Shown here: piece by piece, positions 53,096 through 62,351 of the stretch
Numbering within the stretch: the stretch's first letter is position 1
Layout: each line of letters opens with the position of its first letter
Source: CBDDFS01 sp965227255
GTDB lineage: Bacteria > Bacteroidota > Bacteroidia > Flavobacteriales_E > Vicingaceae
NCBI GenBank assembly: GCA_965227255.1
Contig: CBDDFS010000002.1
Span: forward strand, 1,488,001-1,552,000
Length of the DNA: 64,000 bases
Direction: 5' to 3'
Program-made: the position numbers and the translations under genes
The notes under the pieces: model-generated
Databases searched by the model: none
What the model was told of the DNA's origin: nothing
Seen by the model: the letters and a program-made list of their open reading frames with translations, nothing else

Positions 53096-53440
53096 TTATT
53101 TAACTTCTTCTACGATCTTTTTGAATGCTTCCGGATGATTCATTGCAAGATCGGCGAGCGATTTTCTGTTCAACTGGATGTTCTTATCAGCCAGTTTACC
53201 CATGAACACAGAGTATGACATTCCATGCTCTCTCGCACCAGCGTTGATACGCTGAATCCATAATGCTCTGAAGTTTCTTTTCTTTTGTTTTCTTCCTATG
53301 TAGGAATACTGGTGTGCTTTATCTACGGCATTCTTTGCTACCGTGTGCACGTTCTTTCTTCTCCCGAAGTAACCTTTGGCTTCCTTCAGGACCTTTTTTC
53401 TCCTCGCTTTTGCAGCGACACTGTTTACTGATCTAGGCAT
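53096..53440 (-). CDS. rplT: Ribosomal protein L20
   Basis: A 114-residue L20, standard length, beginning MPRSVNSVAAKARRKK with AKGYFGRRKNVHTVAKNAV, IGRKQKKRNFRALWIQRINAG and LNRKSLADLAM. It binds 23S rRNA early in 50S assembly. Last gene of the thrS-infC-rpmI-rplT operon, 85 nt after rpmI. Confidence 0.97.
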   Translation of the reverse strand: MPRSVNSVAAKARRKKVLKEAKGYFGRRKNVHTVAKNAVDKAHQYSYIGRKQKKRNFRALWIQRINAGAREHGMSYSVFMGKLADKNIQLNRKSLADLAMNHPEAFKKIVEEVK

Positions 53441-53525
53441 TGTTTACGTTTTTTGAATAACAGCGTTCTATTGAATCTTATTACTGTTATCCGGGTTTGT
53501 TATTACGCTAACCAATTAGCATTAA

Positions 53526-53720
53526 TTAAAGTCCAAGTTGAATCTTGATGTTCTTCTCATCGGCTTTGTGAACCAATGTAGAATGAGTCAAGTTTCTTTT
53601 TTGCTTGGTTTCCTTTTTTGTCAAGATGTGACTCTTGAAGGCATGTTTCCTCTTCAACTTACCAGAAGCTGTTTGCTTAAAACGCTTTTTGGCACCGGAA
53701 ACTGTTTTCATTTTAGGCAT
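53526..53720 (-). CDS. rpmI: Ribosomal protein L35
   Basis: A 64-residue L35: MPKMKTVSGAKKRFKQTASGKLKRKHAFKSH with the family ILTKKETKQKRNL and a C-terminal LVHKADEKNIKIQLGL. Lies 10 nt after infC in the same operon, as expected. Confidence 0.96.
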   Translation of the reverse strand: MPKMKTVSGAKKRFKQTASGKLKRKHAFKSHILTKKETKQKRNLTHSTLVHKADEKNIKIQLGL

Positions 53721-53730
53721 AACTCAAAAT

Positions 53731-54291
53731 TTACTTTTTAACCTTTTTAGGTGCGATCATCATGATCATTTTCTTTCCTTCAAGCTTTGGCATCGACTCA
53801 ACTGTTCCGTATTCTTCCAGACTCTGTGCAAGTTTCAAAAGAAGAATTTCTCCTTTTTCCTTGAACAGTATTGTTCTTCCTTTGAAGAATACATAAGCCT
53901 TTACCTTGGCTCCTTCCTGCAAAAACTTCTCGGCATGTTTCAACTTAAAGTTGAAGTCGTGGTCGTCCGTGTTCGGTCCGAAACGGATTTCCTTTACGAC
54001 AACCTTCGTTGTCTTTGCTTTAATTTCCTTCTGTTTCTTTTTCTGCTCGTAAAGAAACTTCTTGTAGTCTATAACCCTGCAAACAGGTGGATCTGCATTA
54101 GGCGAGATCTCTACCAGGTCAAGACCTATTTCATCGGCAATTTTAAGTGCCTCTGCTATGGGATAAACATCCGATTGGATATTATCACCTACTATTCTAA
54201 CTCGCGGGGCCGTTATTTTTTGATTGATCTTATGAAGATCTTCTCTGAATACTCGACGTCCTCTCGCTCTTCTTTGTCCTGGTTTTCTAAT
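53731..54291 (-). CDS. infC: Translation initiation factor IF-3, starting at AUU
   Basis: A 186-residue IF-3. No ATG, GTG or TTG exists in frame for over 100 codons from the true N-terminus, and a TAG stop lies three codons before ATT 54291; the ATT reads I/M-R-K-P-G-Q-R-R and is the only sensible start. The protein then has the N-domain NQKITAPRVRIVGDN, EIGLDLVEISPNADPPVCRV, IDYKKFLYEQ and VVKEIRFGPNTDDHD, and ends MIMMIAPKKVKK. ATT starts in infC are known in other bacteria and let IF-3 limit its own synthesis. The codon overlaps the thrS stop by 5 nt (AATTAG), so coupling is likely. Confidence 0.95.
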   Translation of the reverse strand: MRKPGQRRARGRRVFREDLHKINQKITAPRVRIVGDNIQSDVYPIAEALKIADEIGLDLVEISPNADPPVCRVIDYKKFLYEQKKKQKEIKAKTTKVVVKEIRFGPNTDDHDFNFKLKHAEKFLQEGAKVKAYVFFKGRTILFKEKGEILLLKLAQSLEEYGTVESMPKLEGKKMIMMIAPKKVKK

Positions 54292-56242
54292 TACTGTCTA
54301 CTTTGTTTAATAAACTATTTTCTTCCTTTTTTATCAAATCGGCAAACTCCTCTATGGTGAATTTCCCAATTTCTCCCTCGCCATGCTTTCGCACCGAAAG
54401 GTTGCCTTCCTCGACTTCCTTTTCCCCTATAATCAACTGATACGGGACTTTTTGCATCGAGGCTTCTCGTATTTTCTTCCCTATCTTTTCACCCCTTTCG
54501 TCAACGAGGCCGCGAATATCGTAATTTTTTAGCGAATTTAAAACATTCCTGGCCGAATCATTGAAGCGATCACTAATGGGTAACACCATGAATTGCAGGT
54601 CGGTAAGCCACAATGGAAACTTTCCATTGCAATGCTCAATTAAGACAGCCACAAATCTTTCCATCGATCCAAATGGAGCTCTGTGAATCATCACAGGTCT
54701 GTGTGGCATGTTGTCACTTCCGGTGTATTCCAATTCAAATCGCTCAGGAAGGTTGTAATCCACCTGAATCGTACCCAGTTGCCAGCTTCTTCCCAGTGCA
54801 TCTTTGACCATGAAGTCGAGCTTTGGTCCGTAGAAAGCAGCCTCACCATATTCCACTACAGCTTTCAAACCTTTGCTTTCAACAGAATTTACAATGGCCG
54901 CTTCTGCTTTTTCCCAGTTTTCGTCGCTCCCTATATACTTTGATTTGTCTTCAGGGTCCCTCAATGAGATCTGTGCGGTGTAATCTTCAAATTCAAGAGC
55001 GTTCAACACATATTTCACCAGATCTATAACCTTGATAAATTCTTCTTCAACCTGGTCGGGTCGACAAAAAATGTGGGCGTCGTCCTGTGTAAAGCCACGC
55101 ACTCTGGTCAATCCATGAAGTTCTCCACTTTGCTCGTATCTGTAAACAGTTCCAAACTCCGCTAAACGTAGTGGCAAGTCTCGATAGGAGCGGGGAGAGG
55201 ACTTGTAAATTTCACAATGATGTGGACAGTTCATTGGTTTCAGAAGAAATTCTTCGTTCTCATCCGGTGTATGAATCGGTTGAAAGGAGTCTTTGCCATA
55301 TTTCTCATAATGACCTGATGTTTCATATAATTCTTTCGAACCAATATGAGGTGTCATTACAGTCTGATAACCTGCTTTTTCCTGTGCTGTTCTCAGAAAT
55401 CTTTCCAGTCTTTCTCTCAATGCAGCTCCCTTCGGCAACCACATTGGAAGACCTTGTCCAACTTTCTGCGAGAATGTAAATATTCCAAGTTCTTTTCCAA
55501 GCTTCCTGTGATCCCTTTTCTTGGCTTCTTCCAGCATTTCCAGATGCTCATCAAGTTCTTTCTGTTTTGGGAAAGTGATTCCATAAATCCGTGTAAGCTG
55601 CTTTCGTTTCTCATCACCTCGCCAGTAAGCGCCAGCCACATTCAATAATTTGATGGCCTTGATATAACCTGTATTTGGAATGTGAGGTCCGCGGCAGAGG
55701 TCCGTGAAGTTACCCTGAGTATAGAATGTTATCTCACCGTCTTCAAGATCTTCGATCAGTTCCAGTTTGTATTCGTCATCCTTGTCCTTGAAATATTCCA
55801 GTGCATCTTTCTTCGAAACTTCTTTTCTCTCGTATGAATTCTTCTGAGAGGCCAATTCTTTCATTTTCTTTTCGATCTCGGGAAGATCTTCGGCTGTAAT
55901 TACTCGATCACCTGCATCGATGTCGTAATAGAATCCATTATCGATCGGTGGACCAATTCCGAATTTCACTCCTGGAAACAGATCTTCCAGAGCCTCTGCC
56001 ATCAAGTGGGCAGAACTGTGCCACATGGTTTTCTTGCCATCTTCGTTGTTCCATGTAAGTAGTTCTAGCGTGCAATCATCGTTTAATGGTCTGCTCGCAT
56101 CCCAGACTTCCTCATTGACTTTTGCTGAAAGCACATTTTTAGCCAAGCCATGACTGATGCCTTTGGCGATTTCCATGGAAGTAGTTCCTTTATCTACCTG
56201 CTTTACAGAACCGTCGGGTAATGTGACGTTTATCTTAGACAT
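54287..56242 (-). CDS. thrS: Threonyl-tRNA synthetase
   Basis: A 651-residue class II synthetase of standard length: TGS domain (about 1-62), editing domain with HSSAHLMAEALEDLF and LCRGPHIPNTGYI, catalytic core (about 265-540) with FLLKPMNCPHHCEIYK, YEQSGELHGLTRVRGFTQDDAHIF and HRAPFGSMERFVAVLIEH, and an anticodon-binding domain to the end. It starts the thrS-infC-rpmI-rplT operon. A TAACTTTG promoter-like element lies 22 nt upstream. Confidence 0.97.
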   Translation of the reverse strand: MSKINVTLPDGSVKQVDKGTTSMEIAKGISHGLAKNVLSAKVNEEVWDASRPLNDDCTLELLTWNNEDGKKTMWHSSAHLMAEALEDLFPGVKFGIGPPIDNGFYYDIDAGDRVITAEDLPEIEKKMKELASQKNSYERKEVSKKDALEYFKDKDDEYKLELIEDLEDGEITFYTQGNFTDLCRGPHIPNTGYIKAIKLLNVAGAYWRGDEKRKQLTRIYGITFPKQKELDEHLEMLEEAKKRDHRKLGKELGIFTFSQKVGQGLPMWLPKGAALRERLERFLRTAQEKAGYQTVMTPHIGSKELYETSGHYEKYGKDSFQPIHTPDENEEFLLKPMNCPHHCEIYKSSPRSYRDLPLRLAEFGTVYRYEQSGELHGLTRVRGFTQDDAHIFCRPDQVEEEFIKVIDLVKYVLNALEFEDYTAQISLRDPEDKSKYIGSDENWEKAEAAIVNSVESKGLKAVVEYGEAAFYGPKLDFMVKDALGRSWQLGTIQVDYNLPERFELEYTGSDNMPHRPVMIHRAPFGSMERFVAVLIEHCNGKFPLWLTDLQFMVLPISDRFNDSARNVLNSLKNYDIRGLVDERGEKIGKKIREASMQKVPYQLIIGEKEVEEGNLSVRKHGEGEIGKFTIEEFADLIKKEENSLLNKVDSN

Positions 56243-56264
56243 TGTTTTCTTTCTTGAAAGTTGG

Positions 56265-56272
56265 CAAAGTTA
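56265..56272 (-). promoter_or_regulatory. Candidate -7 element of the thrS operon
   Basis: On the minus strand TAACTTTG matches TAnnTTTG exactly, 22 nt before the thrS ATG. No TTG is found 17-23 nt further upstream, so the match is incomplete. Confidence 0.45.
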
Positions 56273-56302
56273 ATTCTCTTCTGTGTTTTATTTGCGTCAG
56301 GG

Positions 56303-56332
56303 CAAAAAAAAACCCCGATTATTCGGGGTTTT
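56303..56332 (-). terminator. Terminator between the 56350 gene and thrS
   Basis: AACCCCGA / TCGGGGTT stem with an ATTA-type loop. On the minus strand nine T follow, so it ends the upstream gene pair before the thrS promoter; on the plus strand the T run is short (TTTT). Confidence 0.88.
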
Positions 56333-56349
56333 AACGTGATCTTAATTTC

Positions 56350-56814
56350 TTAAATTCTGTATCCCAACAGAAATACCACGCATCCATCACCCGTCGTACC
56401 TTTAGGTACTTCGTAATTGATGTACATGGTCTTTGATTTTTCCGGTTCCCATTCAAAAGTGGTTTTGTCTCCACTTTTATCGTCTTTATTAGAATACAAC
56501 AGTGTTCTCTTTTGTTTACCGGCTTTCTTATTATATACAGAAATCACAACGTCCTCCTGAAGCTGTGCAGTATTAAAGATGAATTTATATTTCTCTCCAA
56601 TAAAAAGAGGAACTTCTACTTCTTTAGTTGTTGAATCACCATTCGCTTTGATCCTAGTGATCTTAGAAGAATCATACTTGTAGTCGGGCTTCAAGTTAGG
56701 TTTGATCTCATTCTTCAGATCCGTTGATGGACACACGAAAGTAGATTGCAATGCTTTTGAACTCCCTACTATCAGGGTAAAAGTCAGAAACAAGGATATG
56801 AATGTCTTACTCAT
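56350..56814 (-). CDS. Hypothetical secreted protein
   Basis: A 154-residue protein with a signal peptide (ISLFLTFTLIVGSSKAL). The mature part begins STFVCPSTDLKNEI and contains VPLFIGEKYKFIFNTAQLQED and VPKGTTGDGCVVFLLGYRI; it looks like one small beta-sandwich with two Cys that may pair. No recognised family. It follows the next gene (56835-57710) by 20 nt on the same strand and is probably co-transcribed. Confidence 0.68.
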   Translation of the reverse strand: MSKTFISLFLTFTLIVGSSKALQSTFVCPSTDLKNEIKPNLKPDYKYDSSKITRIKANGDSTTKEVEVPLFIGEKYKFIFNTAQLQEDVVISVYNKKAGKQKRTLLYSNKDDKSGDKTTFEWEPEKSKTMYINYEVPKGTTGDGCVVFLLGYRI

Positions 56815-56834
56815 GGCTCTTTCTTTTTCTTTTC

Positions 56835-57710
56835 TTATCCGTTAATAATATAAGTTCTGGCTGCTTCAACATCTGCCAACACAGCGTTCACCTGTTCTTC
56901 TGTCATAGTCAACTCAAACAATTGAGTTTCATCGTCAATGTTTTCTACGTCGTAAGACTCGAAATGTTTGGCAATTTTTTCTAGATGACCGATCAATGCT
57001 TCAAGATCAGCGTCTTGTTCTTCCTTCTTAAGGATATCGATCAAATTCAGTGCAATCTTCTTTTGTTCGATTAGTCTGGATACCAACTGAGGGTTGTAAT
57101 TTGCAGAAACAGACTGAAAGGCAAGATGCATACTTTCGATCCACGCTCCTGCGAAGATTACAAGGCTATTGGTAGACAAACCATTCTCTTCCAAATAAGT
57201 ATCCATTTCCATTTGGAAATCAGCAATGATGTAACCCAATGAATCCGAATTACCCATGTTATTTTCAAATCTGTCGAGAATAGATACAGAATTAAATACG
57301 TTGGTCATCCACAAACTTTCTGAAAGCTGACTCAACACCTTCACATAATCAATGCAGGCCTGATTTTTATCATTCAATGCTGAATAAGCCAGGTCTGTGG
57401 CATAAACCCCAAAATTCAATTTCTGCATGAATTTAGTGTTATAGTTATCAGCATTCGTAGGATCATTGGTCAATTCCGGTATATAATCAAGACCGGATCT
57501 TCTGAAAATAGAAGCAATCTGAAGGGGTGAGGGAAGTGAATAAAGGAATTCATTTTCGGATGGATCATCCTCCTCGGTAATGGTCATTACCGGTGTCTCA
57601 TCATCATCCTCATTATCTGCATCCGGGTTTCCTCCTCCACAGGCCACAAAAAACAAGGCCATAAGAGATCCTAAAAACATCAGTGCCAGTCGCTCTTTTT
57701 TCATTTTCAT
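56835..57710 (-). CDS. Hypothetical helical lipoprotein
   Basis: A 291-residue lipoprotein (LALMFLGSLMALFFVACGGG, lipid on Cys24) with an acidic linker after the Cys (DADNEDDDETPVMTITEEDD). The rest is predicted all-helical (FNFGVYATDLAYSALNDKNQACIDYVKV, TYLEENGLSTNSLVIFAGAWIESMHLAF shown as positions ~105-210). I know similar Bacteroidota proteins only as hypothetical. It is 69 nt downstream of the carboxylase gene in the same direction. Confidence 0.68.
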   Translation of the reverse strand: MKMKKERLALMFLGSLMALFFVACGGGNPDADNEDDDETPVMTITEEDDPSENEFLYSLPSPLQIASIFRRSGLDYIPELTNDPTNADNYNTKFMQKLNFGVYATDLAYSALNDKNQACIDYVKVLSQLSESLWMTNVFNSVSILDRFENNMGNSDSLGYIIADFQMEMDTYLEENGLSTNSLVIFAGAWIESMHLAFQSVSANYNPQLVSRLIEQKKIALNLIDILKKEEQDADLEALIGHLEKIAKHFESYDVENIDDETQLFELTMTEEQVNAVLADVEAARTYIING

Positions 57711-57779
57711 TCTTTTAGTTCAGCTAGTAAATCGTGAATGAGGCTAAATTAAAATAATTTGTTGAATCGTGCATTCAAC

Positions 57780-59426
57780 TCAGGTCTGCAATACACCTAC
57801 GTTGTATTTTGGCCTTTCACCATACTCATCGGCAGCCTCTATGCCCATGGATATCCATTTTCTTGTATGCAGTGGATCAATGATGGCATCGACCCATAAT
57901 CTCGATGCAGCGTAATAAGGGGACATCTGTGAATTGTATTTGTCTCTTATTTTCGACAACATCTCATCTTTTTCTTCCTGTGCAATTTCTTTTCCTTGAG
58001 ATTTCATCGACGATACCTGAATCTGCAAAAGAGTGGAGGCAGCCTGATCACCACCCATTACAGCCAGACTGGAAGTAGGCCAGGCTACGATCAGATTGGG
58101 GTCATATGCCTTTCCACACATGGCATAGTTTCCAGCCCCATAACTATTCCCCATTATAACGGTGAATTTAGGCACAACAGAATTCGACATAGCGTTGACC
58201 ATTTTGGCCCCGTCCTTTATAATACCACCGTGTTCAGATCTCGATCCGACCATAAATCCGGTTACGTCTTGCAAAAAGACCAATGGAATTTTCTTCTGGT
58301 TGCAATTCATGATGAAACGAGAAGCTTTATCCGCGGAGTCAGAATATATAACTCCACCAAACTGGATCTCTCCTTTTTTCGACTTCACCAATTCTCTTTG
58401 ATTCGCAACAATACCAACGGCCCAGCCATCTATCCTGGCATAACCGGTCACAATAGACTTGCCGTAGAGTTTTTTATATTCTTCAAATTCAGAATTATCA
58501 ACGAGCCTTTTAATGATCTCTCTGACTTCATAAGGTTTGGTTCTTTCAGCCGGAAGAATTCCATAAATCTCTTTTTCATCCTCTTTTGGTGCTTTTGATT
58601 CTATTCTGCTGAAACCTGATTTGACCGATGCTCCCATCTTATCCATGATATTTTGGATACTCTTTAGGCATTCTTCGTCATTTGGCTGCTTATAATCTGT
58701 TACACCACTTATTTCACAATGAGTTGTAGCTCCACCCAGTGTCTCATTATCTATATCCTCACCAATTGCAGCTCGCACCAAATAAGAGCCGGCAAGAAAT
58801 ATAGATCCCGTTTTTTCAACGATCATGGCCTCGTCGCTCATGATGGGAAGGTATGCACCACCGGCAACACAAGAACCCATAACGGCCGCGATCTGACTAA
58901 TGCCCATGCTCGACATTTTCGCGTTGTTCCGGAAGATGCGTCCGAAATGTTCTTTATCAGGAAAAACTTCATCTTGAAGTGGAAGAAAAACTCCTGCACT
59001 ATCAACCAGGTAAACAATTGGAACCTTATTTTCCATGGCGATTTCCTGTGCTCTCAAATTCTTTTTTGCTGTAATCGGAAACCAGGCACCGGCTTTTACG
59101 GTGGCATCATTGGCGACCACAATACAAATTCTTCCTTTCACGTATCCCATTACGACCACTACACCACCTGAAGGGCAGCCGCCGTATTCTTCATACATGC
59201 CATCGGCCGTGAATTCACCTATTTCAATTTGCGGGCGATCTTTATCTAGAAGGAAAGAAATCCTCTCACGAGCAGTCATCTTTCCTTGAGAATGCAGCTT
59301 GTCTATTCTTTTCTTTCCACCACCTTCGTGAATTTTAGAAGCTCTTTTCTTCATGTCGGAAATGAGCAACTTCATCTTGTCCTCGTTGCGATTGAACTCG
59401 ATGTTCTGGACTTCCTTCTTGGCCAT
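57780..59426 (-). CDS. Acyl-CoA carboxylase, carboxyltransferase (beta) subunit
   Basis: A 548-residue carboxyltransferase of the propionyl/methylcrotonyl-CoA type. Both crotonase-fold halves are present: YGGCPSGGVVVVMGYVKGR, GISQIAAVMGSCVAGGAYLP, GSIFLAGSYLVRAAIGE and LGGATTHCEISGVTDY in the first, and FLQDVTGFMVGS, NSYGAGNYAMCGKAY with IDPLHTRKWIS near the end in the second. The GSIFLAG and GAYLP text favours methylcrotonyl-CoA (leucine breakdown). The biotin-carrying alpha subunit is not in the window. It lies 5 nt after the aminotransferase gene. Confidence 0.92.
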   Translation of the reverse strand: MAKKEVQNIEFNRNEDKMKLLISDMKKRASKIHEGGGKKRIDKLHSQGKMTARERISFLLDKDRPQIEIGEFTADGMYEEYGGCPSGGVVVVMGYVKGRICIVVANDATVKAGAWFPITAKKNLRAQEIAMENKVPIVYLVDSAGVFLPLQDEVFPDKEHFGRIFRNNAKMSSMGISQIAAVMGSCVAGGAYLPIMSDEAMIVEKTGSIFLAGSYLVRAAIGEDIDNETLGGATTHCEISGVTDYKQPNDEECLKSIQNIMDKMGASVKSGFSRIESKAPKEDEKEIYGILPAERTKPYEVREIIKRLVDNSEFEEYKKLYGKSIVTGYARIDGWAVGIVANQRELVKSKKGEIQFGGVIYSDSADKASRFIMNCNQKKIPLVFLQDVTGFMVGSRSEHGGIIKDGAKMVNAMSNSVVPKFTVIMGNSYGAGNYAMCGKAYDPNLIVAWPTSSLAVMGGDQAASTLLQIQVSSMKSQGKEIAQEEKDEMLSKIRDKYNSQMSPYYAASRLWVDAIIDPLHTRKWISMGIEAADEYGERPKYNVGVLQT

Positions 59427-59431
59427 AAGAT

Positions 59432-60703
59432 CTATTTCTTGATGAGGCTGTTTATACCTTCTTTGAGTTTATCAATATCGTTAAAACTGGTATAAACATG
59501 AGGAGAAATTCTGCAACCATTTAAATTCTCGTGTTCGATAGGAGAAGTAATGATCTTATACTCTCTTTGAAGATGAGCCGTGATCTCCTTTCCGTTTAAA
59601 CCGTCGATTCCAAATGTAAACAGAGAACCATTGGTATTGTTCTTGTATGCCACAAATCTTTCATTGTCTTTAAATTCATTGACCCAACTGGAGGTCAATT
59701 CACTTAATCTTTCCCATTTTCGCTGGTCGCCAATGCTTTGATGAAATAGAATAGCTTGAGCCACAGCAATTTCAGTTGGAACAGATCGTGTACCCATGGC
59801 CTCAAATTTCGTGATGTCATTGTCCTCTCTCGCGTCGGTGGGGAAGAAGGGCCAGATCTTGTCGATGTGTTCTTTTGTGATATACATCAACCCACTGCCG
59901 AAGGGAGCACTGAGCCATTTATGCAAACTCGTACCAAAGAAATCACAACCAATGTCAGATAACTTAAAAGGGAAATGGGCGAAAGTATGCGCTCCGTCGA
60001 GCATTACAAATACATTCGGATTCTTCTCTTTGACAGCTTTCGTTATTTCTTTGGCAGGAAGAATCTGTCCGTTATAATTCACCATATGAGTGATGTGGAC
60101 GAGTTTTGTTTTTGAATTTACCGCATTAACAAATGCCTCAACTATTTTCTCATCAGAGTCGTCCGGCAATGTGATCGGGATATAATTCAGTTTTACTCCA
60201 TCTCTTTTTGATCTCTGCTCCCAGGCATTTCGCATATTGGGATAGTCGTATCGGGTAAGAACAATTTCGTCTCCTTTTTCAATATCGAGGCCGAATATAA
60301 CCGTATCAAGTGCCTCTGTTGTGTTTCGGTTAATGACGAGCTCATCATGACTGCAATCCAACATATTGGCCAAATCCCGGCGAATATTTACTCTCCTCGG
60401 CTCCAGAACCCTCCACATTTCATAGGAAGGTGATTCATTGCTAATCCGATTGTATAACTCAAATGCTTCCTGAACATATTTCGGTTGAGGGCTTACTCCT
60501 CCGTTATTGAAATTCAAAAGAGACCGTGAAGAGGTATAGGATTGCTGAATCTGATACCAGAAGTCATCATTTTCGCTCCAATCAGGTATGCTTATTTTCT
60601 CCTCAACATTCCATGAATCCGGAAAAAATGGAAGCAATGCGAGCCCGGCTGAATGAATTCCGGCTTTCTTTAAAAAATCTCTTCTGTTTTGCATTTGAAT
60701 CAC
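59432..60703 (-). CDS. Class V aminotransferase, exported (Tat-like signal)
   Basis: A 423-residue PLP enzyme of the class V/isopenicillin-N-epimerase-like group. The N-terminus has twin Arg (NRRDFLKKAGIHSAGLALLPF), indicating Tat export. The core shows NRNTTEALDTVIFGLDI, ARYDYPNMRNAWEQR-like TRYDYPNMRNAWEQR, MLDGAHTFAHFPF and the PLP Lys in GTSLHKWLSAPFGSGLMY. It could be a periplasmic epimerase or desulfurase-like enzyme; substrate unknown. GTG 60703 overlaps the WbqC stop (GTGA); the Met at 60694 is an alternative start. Last gene of the lepB operon. Confidence 0.87.
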   Translation of the reverse strand: MIQMQNRRDFLKKAGIHSAGLALLPFFPDSWNVEEKISIPDWSENDDFWYQIQQSYTSSRSLLNFNNGGVSPQPKYVQEAFELYNRISNESPSYEMWRVLEPRRVNIRRDLANMLDCSHDELVINRNTTEALDTVIFGLDIEKGDEIVLTRYDYPNMRNAWEQRSKRDGVKLNYIPITLPDDSDEKIVEAFVNAVNSKTKLVHITHMVNYNGQILPAKEITKAVKEKNPNVFVMLDGAHTFAHFPFKLSDIGCDFFGTSLHKWLSAPFGSGLMYITKEHIDKIWPFFPTDAREDNDITKFEAMGTRSVPTEIAVAQAILFHQSIGDQRKWERLSELTSSWVNEFKDNERFVAYKNNTNGSLFTFGIDGLNGKEITAHLQREYKIITSPIEHENLNGCRISPHVYTSFNDIDKLKEGINSLIKK

Positions 60704-61296
60704 AGTAAATGTATTGCGTTTGGACCTTCGTTACAAATTAAATCTATACAACTCAGGTTTTCCACGAAATCCTTTTTTCCGAACACCTGCGTATATCTTT
60801 TAAAATCAGTTATTTCGGCAACGACATTTAAGTGATTTCTAAAATCTGCTTCATTTTCGTCAGGAGCAATGTATTCCCGACTACTATTTATTTTCGGATC
60901 TAATCCCAAAGTTTCAAGAATGAAATTGATGCTTTGAAGATTCAGATCTATTAAATATTCATGATTGCTATTAAGAATTATTCCTTTGAATTTCTCTTCA
61001 TAATATTCGAAGTAAGGAGAAGATCTGTAAGAAGCTTCCAGAGTTTTCCAATGGAGTTTTTGCCAATCTTCTGAATATGAAATTTTTATATCCTTTACAG
61101 ATGTGTTGTTCTTCCACTTTTGAAGTGGAACGATCAATTTCAGAACAGAATTTGGACCAAGAACATAGGCCCGGTTTCGAATAGTCTGTTTAATGAAATG
61201 CTCACCGACATCCAGAGTGATTTCATCGAAATTCCTGAGAAATGAGAGATATTGAATATTTGGAAAATAGGATGTAGGGAAGACCGGCTGACTCAT
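60700..61296 (-). CDS. WbqC family protein
   Basis: A 198-residue WbqC-like protein: FPTSYFPNIQYLSFLRNFDEITLDVGEHFIKQTIRNRAYV at the start (the WbqC signature spans about residues 6-45), then GPNSVLKLIVPLQKW, WQKLHWKTLEASYRSSPYFEYY and FSYEYI-like YTQVFGKKDFVENLSCIDLICNEGPNA. The family is linked to surface-sugar metabolism but lacks a proven reaction. It overlaps lepB (ATGA at 61293-61296) and the aminotransferase gene by 4 nt each, so it is in the same operon. Confidence 0.9.
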   Translation of the reverse strand: MSQPVFPTSYFPNIQYLSFLRNFDEITLDVGEHFIKQTIRNRAYVLGPNSVLKLIVPLQKWKNNTSVKDIKISYSEDWQKLHWKTLEASYRSSPYFEYYEEKFKGIILNSNHEYLIDLNLQSINFILETLGLDPKINSSREYIAPDENEADFRNHLNVVAEITDFKRYTQVFGKKDFVENLSCIDLICNEGPNAIHLL

Positions 61297-62351
61297 TCAA
61301 TCGATTTAAAGAATCTGTCCCAACGCAAACTTCCGCTGTTTTCTCCATAGGGTTTAACCGAATAAATGACGGAAGACGCTTTACCTTGTATATGGTCTTC
61401 AGGTACAAATCCCCAGAATCTTGAGTCGGAGGAATTATGCCGATTATCTCCCATGGTGAAGTAATAATTCATTTCAGGCACAAAATAGTCACTTTCCAGC
61501 TTATCTATATAAATCTTACCCTCAGGAGAAACCGATAAATGATGTCCTTCATAAACACTTATTATTCTTTCGTAAAGAGATATGTTCTCTTTATTAATCT
61601 CAATGGTGTCACCGGCACCGGGCACAACCAATGGCCCATAAAAACTGGTATTCCATTTGTCACCTTCTCTGGCAAAAATGTTTTCCTGCCTTATTTTCTC
61701 TAAGGAATATACTTTCTTGACTTCCTTCACTCTATTGTCAGATTCTAAAATGGCTTTTTGATCCTTATCAAGAGTAAATTGCCAGATGCCATCATGAGAA
61801 GTTGAACCTCCTTCTGAAATGTCCAGAGAATCCGAATAAGGAAGTAGATCAGCTTTCGATTGAACCATGTAATTATAAGACAATCCAACTGCACCGCTGT
61901 CATAACGGGAGTTAATAAAAAGACTATCCATTCGTATTTCTAGCGTGTCACCAGGAATTGCAACGCATCTCTTAATATAAAATGACCGGTGATCGATAGG
62001 GAAGAGGTCATCCATTGGATAATGAAATACGATGAGATCGCCATTTTGTATGTCACGATATCCGGGAAAGCGGAAATAAGGCAAATTGATGGCCTCACTG
62101 AAGGATTCCACTCCTTCAGTCATTGGAATGTATTTATGCGTGAAGGGGATACTTAAGATGGTTCGATTGATCTTCGGACCATAGGCAAGTTTGTTCACCA
62201 CTACCACATCTCCCGACCTCAATGTACTTGACATAGATGTCGAGGGAATGGTATAGACATCAAAGAAACAGGATTTGAAGAAAAGAGCCAGAATGATTGC
62301 CAGGCCGAACACTTTCAGCCATTCTCGAACACCCTGGAATATCTTTTTCAA
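61293..62351 (-). CDS. lepB: Signal peptidase I, shorter paralogue
   Basis: A 352-residue S26 peptidase. One membrane helix (about 12-32) is followed by the catalytic Ser in YTIPSTSMSSTLRSGDVVVVNK (about 36-40), the catalytic Lys in SFYIKRCVAIPGD and the box MGDNRHNSSDSRFWGFVPEDH near the end. It removes signal peptides outside the inner membrane. It is directly preceded by a second, longer signal peptidase with a 4-nt overlap, a tandem arrangement. Confidence 0.94.
   Translation of the reverse strand: MKKIFQGVREWLKVFGLAIILALFFKSCFFDVYTIPSTSMSSTLRSGDVVVVNKLAYGPKINRTILSIPFTHKYIPMTEGVESFSEAINLPYFRFPGYRDIQNGDLIVFHYPMDDLFPIDHRSFYIKRCVAIPGDTLEIRMDSLFINSRYDSGAVGLSYNYMVQSKADLLPYSDSLDISEGGSTSHDGIWQFTLDKDQKAILESDNRVKEVKKVYSLEKIRQENIFAREGDKWNTSFYGPLVVPGAGDTIEINKENISLYERIISVYEGHHLSVSPEGKIYIDKLESDYFVPEMNYYFTMGDNRHNSSDSRFWGFVPEDHIQGKASSVIYSVKPYGENSGSLRWDRFFKSIE

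Noticed and set aside
53731..53943. A 70-residue ORF as the complete infC product
   Set aside because: It is only the C-terminal part; the IF-3 frame continues without stop to the ATT at 54291 and matches the N-domain.
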